NCBI GenBank assembly: GCA_963070105.1
Contig: OY718808.1
Span: forward strand, 248,001 to 312,000
From: Litomosoides sigmodontis
Taxonomy: Eukaryota; Nematoda; Chromadorea; Rhabditida; Onchocercidae
DNA length: 64,000 nucleotides
Direction: 5' to 3'
The notes beneath the pieces were generated by a model. The model was not told where the DNA came from and did no database searches. It saw only the letters and a list, made by a program, of their open reading frames with translations. Below, piece by piece: positions 54,509-64,000 of the stretch (position 1 is the stretch's first letter; the number at the start of each line of letters is the position of its first letter). A program made the position numbers and the translations under genes.

Positions 54509-57500
54509 TCATTAAATGCCTATCAATTTTTTTTCATGTTTCGTCATAACGAAAACACTAGTTCCAAACATTCTAAATTTTAAGCGAACAACAAATTTAG
54601 ATGGATTATTTCAATTTCAATTAATCCTAATCTCACTTCAGGTACGCATTTTTTTCCCCTCGCTAATTAACTGCAAGCTGTCAATCCTCATCCTTCTATA
54701 TAATTCGTCAGATGCTACTTAATTATTAACAGCTTCATATGAGATCTGGAATTCTTTCCTATTGAATTTCCATGCAGTGCAACGTATTTAAATTTTAAAC
54801 AGTAACTGATAACAATCGTCACAGTTATAGTTACTTTGATAAGCATTTTAAATCGTCACGTAAGCCACATCAAAAAATTAATGTCAATGTTAAACAAAGA
54901 CAATTCTCATGAAATATAACTTATCAAAAGTACTAGATGCTAAAAAACTTAACCTGGAAACTTCTGCAAAAAGTGATGCCTGGAGTCAAAAAGATATCAT
55001 TGAACAAGTGGCAACATAAAACTACGGGAAATAATAAACACATCTTATTGCATATTTAAATTCCAAAATTACGAAATAAAGGAGAAACTGTACTTGGAAA
55101 TATTGCCAAATATCAAGTAAAATAACAAATCCTTCGCGGTAGCTCACTCTCATAATCAATTCAAAATAATAAACCATTTGTCGCGGCAACATTTGACCCT
55201 AAAATTTTGTTTAAGGAACTAAGCCATTCAAAATTTTTCTTAAAATATGAAGAATCAAATATTATACATTATTTTCCTCGATATTAATTCAGAGTACAGG
55301 ACACGATCCGAATAACATTTCAAAGTAAGTTGGAAGTGTTTCCCTTAAACTTTCCTTTTATTGACATCTTAAAGCTTTTAGTATTCATAAATTTTTATTT
55401 TATGATAAATTACTCAACTTCGTGAATGGTATCTTTATTGTATTCAGTCTCTAACACTACGAATATATAGAGTCCGATGCCACTTAACGAGTTGTTAAAA
55501 AGAATGTAAATATTAAATATATTAAATGTTGTAGTGCATCAACAAAAGCCTACTTTCGATTCGTTTGTATTTCAAAAGAAAATATAAAAATAGAAACAAA
55601 AAATGAGGACACGTTACAAGATAAAACTTCTCCTCTACCAATTAAATCGGAATTGGTAAATACTGGACAAACCTTGTAAGCCAATGAAAACCATTTGTCA
55701 AGCATATTAGTAAGTTGATTACGAGGTAAAGATTTTTGATCTGAGCAATTTTCAAACTGTATCATAATAACAGCCAGGTACGCCTGAAAGATCATAATAA
55801 AATAACGAAAACTTTGACCCTTAGGAATTCATTAAAGAAAAGAGACTCCGGTGTTTTTCCTAGTCTTAACATGTTTATTAAAAATATTTTGAGAACTGAC
55901 AGACCTGAATAGCAGATGATGACACTGATGACACTATAACTCAACAGAAAATTTATAATAAAAGTCTTTAATCTACACCGTTGCATACACCACTGCCATC
56001 TTTCGCTTATTCGATGATATATTACATATTTTGTATATAATTGACAAACAAGGAATTGCAAAATATGAAATATTCCGAGCAGATAATATTTGAATTTGAT
56101 TAAAAAATTATTCAAAATGATTTGAAACTTATGCTTACTTTCAAGAGTGGGCAGCAATACCATAAACAAGGATGTACCTCGGCCAACACCAGCATTACAT
56201 CCCATATGAGTGGAATTTCATCAAGTCTTTTAGAAACTGCGATATATCTAAAAAAAATATACAAAGGTCGTTTCAGAAGTCAGTAAGGTTCGACTAGAAA
56301 ACGTTTAGTGTTAAATTAAGCTAACACACAACAGATATACAGGTCGAATCAATGGTCACAATAAAAATATTTATAAGTATCATGCAAAGAAGTTCAATTT
56401 ATGAGTATTTGAAAACCACTTTCAATTGTAAATCCGTCAACAAAAACCAGTAACCTCGGTATGACCTCACGTGCCTGATCCCATTCTTCCCACACAAAAC
56501 TAGCGGCAAGACCGTCTTTGCACACTCGATCTGTTAATCGTATTGCCTGTAAAATTAACGATAAACATAAATAAAATTTTTAAGATAGAATTAGAATATT
56601 ATACTCTCTATTTGCATCAGTTTGAGAAATTCGAGAGCCTACAGTGTAGAATAATGCGTCTCTAACTGCGTTTAAAAGATGGAATTAATTCGCTATCATT
56701 CAACAGCGGTAATCATTTCTTTCGTGTTTTACTGATCTAAATAAAAAATACCAGCTGTTTGTAAACTTGCTGATATGGTATCAAATTTCGATCCACACCA
56801 AATGTACTGCAGAATTGTTGGAGGCATCCAAGGAAAACTAAACGTCGCATCATACTCCCGTTCTAAAATGGCATTTTGATTTATTGGGCCGAAATCCCCA
56901 ATTAAAAAATATAAGTCTACAAAAAAATATTTCATGATTTGCTTTATAAATATGATTGAATTTTGGATGAATAACGATGCAAAGGAATCCTTTTATATGA
57001 AGCAACGCATATTTTATACATATTCGCATGGCTCGTTAGTTCGAGCTGATAATCGAATACAGAATTACCTCTACATTTTTAGTCTCCATTCGCTTTGCTC
57101 CCCGACCAATAATTCCTGAATGTGCCAAATGCACAGCCTTCTGCTGATGTAATGGTAAATTTCGAGCTAGATCAAACAATGATTCCTCCAATTCATCATT
57201 CTCTTCAGCATCTAGCATATCGATTGAATGATCTGCTTGAAGACTTCCCGAAAATTGTAACTCCGTTTTCCAAGCATTCAATGATGAGCAACCAAATAAA
57301 TGTGAAGCTTTCTGAAATTTCATTCACTCTAAGTTGAAACAATAGGAAAAGAAGCTGCTTTAGTGGAAATAATGATGATAAAGAAATAAAGAATAGTCAT
57401 AAGTGATTAATTCATATCCTGTACCATTGAACTTCCTAAAATCTTGCTTACTGCTTACAAATAGCCTACCGCATAAGCCTCATCAAGCAAATGAATGGTG

Positions 57501-60500
57501 AATTGCTCTCGAACGTATCCCACTTGTGAAGTTAAGAATTCGTTCGCACATGTGCATGCGTTTGTAAATAAAGAAAATCCTGTTGAATCATCTTCTGTAA
57601 CCTTTTTTTATTAAATGTCCGTTTACAGAAGTATACCTCCTAGTGATTATATCCAGATGATAATGTTAAATACAACTATGAATAGGGATTTCACAAGTCT
57701 TTCTACGGCAGCCTTTTAAATAAAGATAAAAATGTAGTGGTAAAAATCCAAATCAATAACTTTATTCCATCGTAAGGAGATGGCATTCACGATTCAAATC
57801 AGTTTGAAAAACCTTTTGCGTTCTATTTCGGAAAGAAAATTCATTTAAAAAAAAGTAAAAAAAACTTAAGAAATCATCAAGGAATACCACCTCGGCCTAC
57901 ATAATCCAGCAACAAAACTATCAGCGATGCAAACTGTGCACTTAATTTGTAAGGATATCTTGGCTCCAGAACGGGTGATGGTCCTATTGACGAACACAGC
58001 GATAAAGCCGCTTCTGCTATAGAATCTCTCATTGCTTTAACCGATTCGCCAGACTAAAATATTTCATTCACCGTTCTCAACAAAATTTTCAGTAAAAATT
58101 TCACATTATTTTTAAAAGCAAAAATCAGCAAATCTCACCCTTTCTTTCCGTTTCAAGCTACATAAAACATCTATCGTCCACCTGAGAACTTCGGTTACCA
58201 ATTCACCGTAGTGCTTTGACATCTCAAACCTAAAAATATGCAACTAACACGCATTCACTTTTACCCGCTGATCAAAAAATTTTTCTAGATCAGTTATAAT
58301 TAAACACTAACTTCAAATACGCTACAAAATATATTCAAATACGGTATATAACTGAAAAAGGCAAAACTCAGAAAAATTCAAAATGTCAACCTTATATATT
58401 TAATTACGTGTTCATCATCTGCCGCCTTTTCCCATTCGTTCAAAGTACGCAAATTGTGCAACCACTTGACATCATATAAATCTTCGAAAGATACAGTATT
58501 GGGCAAACCACCTCAATGAATATTTTGAGTAACGGATCATTTTGGGTTCAACAGCTTTTCGCTCAAATTCGCTCTTTCAAAAAAATTTATATTCGAATTA
58601 ACATCCAACTGACATAAATTTACCAATTTGAAGAAGTCCTCTCGAAGATTCAGATTTCTTCTCAAGCATCAACATTGTACGATTCGCAAAAAAATTTGCT
58701 ACTACATCTTCAGAAATGTTCGGTGCAAATATAACTAACGACGTTAACAACGAAATCAGACAAGTAAGCTGAAAAAAATTAAACACCAACGGCAGATATA
58801 AGAAATAAATGTGTTTTCATAAAAATTTTTAAATTTCGAATTGAAAATTACTTTGTTTAACGGCTCATTGATTTCAGTTCAATTGAAATAAGGAAGGATA
58901 CACAATCTCAACAGATTAATAATTCTCACTTGTTTTTCATCTTGTGCTTGAATAATGTACCTGGCAACAATTTCAGCTGTACGCACAGGACCAGAAGCAA
59001 TACAAAATGCATGAATATATGGAATGAACAATTTTGATCTACAATAAATACAAAACGAGTTATAAAAATTATGCCTTCAAAAAACAGTAAAACAGTTTTG
59101 AATAACAGCCCATTTTCAGGAAAACCATGAACTGAAGTTCTAATATGAATTAATTTCGGATAGATATCAACCTTTCTCCACCAGCCATTGAATTTCGTAT
59201 TGTTTCCTCCAAATTTTCAAAACTACACGCACATCGTTTCAAGAGAGCATTATCGCTAACATTATACATTGCTTGATTATGAACTAGTGACACTACCATT
59301 CCAATTATCTCTGTCTAAAAATTAAGAAAAGATAAAAAACTACGACATATTCCACTCTCAATTTTTCTTTGTGATATATTATAAAAATCCTTATAACTTA
59401 CTAAAATTTGTAACGCACTATTTTTCATTGATGCCTGAAATGTCTGATCGTAGTTACCGAATTCTGAAAATTTACATTTAATTTCAATTCTCGGACACAA
59501 TTTATGTGAAAATCTTAATTGCTTGAAAATGGAATTTAAATTTGATGAAATATATTTGAAAATTGATACAGCAGTGTATGACAATAAAAGACCCAGTGCT
59601 CAAGATAGTGAGAACTGATATTATATAAGCAAGTAAACAAGGAAGGAGGCATTTTTTATAGCGACAGATACCGTGTTAATTTCCCAGTTTCTTCAAATTT
59701 GAAAAATGGCTAAACACAACAAACTTCCAAAAATGTTATCGTCGAAAGCAATTGGTAACATTAATTCCATGATATGTGCCAAAGCATCCGAATTTAGATA
59801 AAATGTTATTTGACGCATAAACGCAGTATAAGTATATTCCGTATTCGGCAACAGAGGTAGCAGGCATTGCTTGTTTAATTGTGATATGTATTTTGCACCA
59901 TTGATAATAAAACCTGTTGTGACTGAAATTTCCATCAAAAAATTACCATCTTGCAAAACAAGCCGTAAGTTTTGAAAGTCTGCTTATGACCACCGTTAAA
60001 AGATAAAATTTCGCACAATCTTTTTAAAGCATATACAGGGGATATAAAATTTTTACTGACAAATTCTAAATGGAATGTCCAACTCAATTACAAATGATAA
60101 CTAACCCAAATCATAAACATTATGCACTAAAAATCGCAATATATCCGGAGAATTCGCTACGATTTTAATCAGGAATGGCAATGATAAATTCTGCAACTGT
60201 TCTGAAGTAGCTGTCGCATTTTCCAAAACTTCTCGATCATCCTGCGAAGGCGTATACAATTAACGAACAAATTTCTTGTAAGTACAAATAATGTGTTAAC
60301 TTAACTAATCTACTTTCTTAACTTATTATAGCCTTCGATCGGTAAGGGCTTTTACTGTGTTAAACAGAATAACTAATTAACTGAAAATCAAATGAAAAAA
60401 CTAAGCACTTTTCCTTAATCTTAATAACGCTTAAAGTAATTGTGGAACAGACGTAACATACATGTATCATTTCTCGCATTGCATTTCTTAAATCAGCGTT

Positions 60501-62577
60501 ATTTTGAGTTGAAAGAAATGCAAACACATCACAGATTGATAGAAATTTTTGCTTATAACTTTCATGAAGTTCTACAGGTACTTGACTAGTCTAAACAAAT
60601 ATAAGATCATGGTAATAAATTTTGAACTGAAAAGTATGAAAAATTCAATTTATTTCGTTTTATCAAAAAAAGCTGCAGCAATGAGTAAAAAATGAGTTTT
60701 GAAAGATATAAACATTATAGCAAATAGTTTATCGATCTAAACTAAGATTTTGTTATAATCAAGGCGAATTTGCAGTATGGCAAAAGTCCGTCCTTATACA
60801 TCATAGATTGAGAGACCTAAAATTAGTCTCGATTTTATTTATAAAGAATTGGGAAATTACCAGCGCTCCGTTGAGATAGCGCTTGAAGTCTTGCATTCCT
60901 ATTTTTAACAGATGCGAAATAATGGTTTCCGGAAAAGAAATACTGCAAATGAAAAACTGTTTTTGTTAAACCAAACCATTTCTTGGTAAAAAGTCTTAAT
61001 TCAGATAGAAAAAGAATCTGCTGAATCCGCATCATAATATTACAACATCAGTTAAACCAATTGGAAATTTAAAATTTCATTTAATATTATCAACTATGTA
61101 ATTATTTATGTAGATATTAAAATATGAGAATTTATCTAGATATTAGACAAATTACTAAAAATATGGAAAATTTTTGAAAATCCTTTTTGGGAATGCTAGA
61201 TATCCTTAAACTTACGCAATATGTAACCATATCCAGGCAAAACAGAAACCATGAGCAGAAGCATCAATCAGTATAGACAGACACTCGTCAGGTGTAGTAT
61301 TTAGTCTGAAATTACTACTAAGAATTAAAAAAAAACAATGTAATATTAATACCATTCTTAATCACTTGTAAATAATCTTATGGTACCTGCTTCGATCCCT
61401 CAGTTATCAGAGTATATTTTAATGATTTTGAAGTAGTCTACAGTTCCTGAACAATGCTGCAGAAAAACTTTGTTGAAAAACGGTGGCAGTTCCTTTCCAC
61501 TTACTAGCAGTAATTGCATTATTATATTTACAATAATTCCATCTAACATAAGATGGATATGATATATGCTTTTAAAAAACTCACAGCAAAGCGATCGCTT
61601 TGTCGGTTAATTTGATAACGCTTGAAACAGCTGGACATGAATCGAACAATGTCAATAAAGCAGGTGGAGTGATTCCTGCATTTTTTGCAATAGGACGTTC
61701 GTAGTTGTATTTACAAATTTCAACAAACAAATTACAGGCCCACTGAAAAGCCAAAGATTCGGATCAGGATAAACAATTTCAGAAGAAAAGGCGGTAAATT
61801 TTTTCAGCTGCAGTCAATATTTTACTTCAAAGTTTCATCCCACTTACTCTTATCAAACCAGTCACAGTTAAGTGTTATGCCTTATAACAAGATAACATTT
61901 ATCAGTTAATCCCTCGAACCGCTTTAACGAGTGCAATCTCGAAAAATATTTCACTGTTTATCAGCGGTTTTAGGTTAAATAACATAACGATTCTACCTAA
62001 TTCAATCCCTCCATAAGTTGCAATTTTTCTACATACCATTCGTATTCAATGATTTACAACTGTAGATTAAAACATAAGTGAATTGTGAAAAACGGATAAG
62101 TTTCGGTAGCCAGACTACATGAAGAGTTAGCACAATAGAGAACATATAGCAAGAAAATGTACCACAAGGATATCAAATGCAAAGCCTTTCGATTGTGTTC
62201 TAATCAGCAAACGCCGGAATTCACTTGTAAGCTTCCGTAAGGCACGCTCAATATTAGTAGTATCAGCTGCTAAAGTATGAAAACGTATCTTTTTAAACAA
62301 TATAACCCTTCATAATTAAGGAATTTTTCATTCTGTAAAAAAATAAGTAGGCGGAACATTACTGCAGGAAATTCGAAATATATAAAATGCAAGTCATTTC
62401 CAAAAAGTTATATTACTATGCTGTACGATGTTATACGATTACTGTTGCACATAGCATTTCTAAAAAGAAATCCAATGGCAACTGGGAATCTCTATTTAAC
62501 CATTCACACATAATGCTTGACAGTTCAAGCCATCTTCGCTTAGTAAGACAAAAGGTGGCATTCCTAACTCCTGTCAT
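53183..62577 (-). CDS. INTS5: Integrator complex subunit 5
   Basis: INTS5 is a helical-repeat backbone subunit of the nuclear Integrator complex (snRNA 3' processing, promoter-proximal termination). Exons in phase: 62577-62451, 62269-62163, 61742-61585, 61305-61216, 60942-60861, 60590-60462, 60241-60106, 59949-59725, 59463-59402, 59314-59172, 59038-58930, 58768-58624, 58511-58391, 58229-58139, 58053-57891, 57594-57470, 57311-57069, 56941-56752, 56665-56643 (23 nt), 56546-56420, 56236-56139, 55783-55673, 55198-55094, then probably 54401-54315 and 53290-53183. They give about 1034 residues; human INTS5 has about 1019. Landmarks that match the human protein as I remember it: DECLSILIDAS with FAWIWLHIA, then ISFPETIISHLLKIGMQDF; LAHSGIIGRGAK; ISKRLDEIPLIWDVM; HPCLWYCCPLLKAYLAVIM; and YREGFVILLDIWQYF. 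The last two exons and the C-terminus (EPTK*) are inferred from phase and composition only. The start MTGVRN is chosen because it directly follows the previous gene's stop. Confidence 0.88.
54449..54506. repeat. (TA)n microsatellite inside an INTS5 intron
   Basis: About 29 TA units, uninterrupted, between the INTS5 exon ending at 55094 and the probable exon starting at 54401. Its length is likely to vary between individuals and to be hard to sequence exactly. Confidence 0.95.
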
Positions 62578-62608
62578 TTTCCACGTCTTATACCTTCCTT
62601 GACCGTTG

Positions 62609-63815
62609 TCAGCTCGTTCTGGCTTCAACAAACTCCATATTCAAAAATGCAAACAACTTTTCCCACCAACGTTCTCTTTTAATTTGAGCATTATATAAGA
62701 TAAAGTAGAATCATGATCAATTAAGCACCGAATTTAGTACTATCTTTATTACTAACAGAACATTAGCAGGAAGCATAAATGCGCTTAATAGTTGCATATG
62801 ACCATTTTCTCCTGCTATTTTACTATGTCTCATTCATGTGAAAATTTTGGCATAAATTAAATTAATCGTACCGACATGCGGATTTTCCCTTTTTGATAAA
62901 TACAAATGCGTTGCTTCATGTGTTAGCATACCAACGTAATTCAAAACAGCAGGCCTATAAGTGAACAATGGCGGAAACAAAGTTTTCCATGCAGAAACAG
63001 ACATAAGGAAAGAGTAGAAAGTTTTCCAACTTAAACTGCCCTAAGGTCTTCGTACAATAATAATTTTCTCTCTGAAAATTATGTTCTAATTCAAAAGCTC
63101 TTTACTCTTCTTATGCATATTTCTCAAATCCAAAAATATAGCAACCTGGAACTTGGAATTTCTGACAAAATTTTGATACAAGGATCCACTAAATGCGAAA
63201 CAGTATTGTTAGCCCATATTGGTCTTAAATTCCGATATACCGTTCCAATATCATCCACTCCACCAGTGATTGCGTAAATGTCAACCATATACCGTTGCAA
63301 CATCTAAATCATTGGATTTAATTAACTGTCTGAATCACAGCTCTCTTTAGCAAATAAATAGAGTTTCATATTTTCAACACGACTACTTAAACGGATATTA
63401 AGGATGTAACAGGCATGAATTGCACCCATCTGTAATTAAAATCAATCAATTACATTAGCTTAAAAGAAAATTAAAATAATAACAAGCTTTCAGCATCATT
63501 ACCTGGGTGTTAGAAAGCTCATTTTCCTCATAAGCCAAACGTGTGGAAGGTAGACCACCCGCAGAAGAAGACGACGGCTGAATTGCCATGTCCAAACCAA
63601 GTTCCCTTAAGTCATTCGAAGTACATCTGAACAACAAATTCAACACACGTACGTACAGAACTCACACCACAGTTTTTATGGAATTCAGAAAAGGACGGAT
63701 ATTTGAGTACTGTTCGAAGGATAAGGATGCATCCATCATCTGCTGCACGATCGTTGTAAAACTCCTCCCCCTCATTATCGCAATAATTAACCCCACAAGA
63801 AGAATCATCCATCAT
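62609..63815 (-). CDS. Unrecognised protein gene immediately upstream of INTS5
   Basis: Six phase-compatible exons: 63815-63666, 63577-63503, 63429-63379, 63303-63146, 63035-62872 and 62673-62609. They give about 220 residues from MMDDSSCG to the stop TGA at 62611-62609. The protein is acidic at the start (DNEGEEFYNDRAADD). It has a Ser/Gly linker (IQPSSSSAGG lies at the exon 2 border) and then reads as helical: GAIHACYILNIRLSSR, LQRYMVDIYAITGGVDD, YRNLRPIWANN, then SAWKTLFPPLFTYRPAVLNY and VGMLTHEATHLYL. It ends RWWEKLFAFLNMEF followed by VEARTS. I do not recognise it. The 5' end is uncertain: further exons may lie beyond the window, and the second exon could instead start at an internal ATG (MAIQPS). 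The last acceptor (AAAAGAG) is unusual. Only 31 nt separate its stop from the INTS5 ATG. Confidence 0.6.
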
Positions 63816-64000
63816 ACATCACCGTAACTTTCCCCTCATAATTGGAAATTTGCCATACTCACCTCGAGCTTTATAGCTCAAAAACGAAGCTTTGTGTTTG
63901 TTCAAAAATAACACCAGCAAAACACACACACTCCGCTAGACTGTCGAGAATCTCATCTATCAGTACCACTCAACGGAAAAAAACCTCGAAGATAAATTCA

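Noticed and set aside
63649..63815. First exon of the unrecognised gene extended to 63649 and joined to an acceptor at 63626
   Set aside because: The phase fits, but the intron would be only 22 nt. The 63666/63577 join (88 nt, GTGAGT donor) is more plausible.

Overview
The window is intron-rich, AT-rich animal DNA. Coding exons are mostly 40-240 nt, separated by introns of about 55-1300 nt with GT...AG borders and often a TTTCAG-type acceptor. Next to no coding sequence is visible as long open frames, so most genes here were assembled by joining exons whose reading phases match. A nematode is the best fit. The SEC61-gamma protein is close to C. elegans EMO-1, a phosphomevalonate kinase gene sits just downstream of it as I recall for C. 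elegans cosmid F32D8, and the GPCR is of the GnRH/AKH-like class. Which nematode it is cannot be settled from the sequence alone.

Layout from left to right. (1) 152-1485, + strand: 3' end of a gene for an extracellular protein with a thrombospondin type-1 repeat. (2) 7351-8277 and 8857-9418, both - strand: phosphomevalonate kinase (PMVK) and the Sec61 gamma subunit (SEC61G), head to tail and about 580 nt apart. (3) 13156-15349, + strand: a gene with a degenerate Kunitz-type domain and a Pro/Thr-rich tail. (4) 16684-21923, - strand: eight exons of a rhodopsin-family GPCR of GnRH/AKH-receptor type that ends right after TM7. (5) 29302-37423, - strand: a 17-exon gene for a protein of about 1805 residues. 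It has an ankyrin-like stretch and a very long beta-strand-rich segment that reads like filamentous-haemagglutinin repeats, most of it in one 3.1-kb exon. (6) 37424-53182: a 15.8-kb stretch with no convincing gene and many microsatellites. (7) 53183-62577, - strand: a 25-exon INTS5 (Integrator subunit 5) gene. (8) 62609-63815, - strand: an unrecognised gene whose stop codon lies only 31 nt before the INTS5 start codon, which suggests an operon-like pair.

The genes serve different pathways: isoprenoid synthesis, ER translocation, neuropeptide signalling, snRNA and transcription control, and extracellular matrix or protease inhibition. The most unusual item is the ankyrin/haemagglutinin-like giant protein. 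Second are the GPCR without a C-terminal tail and the very tight INTS5 gene pair.
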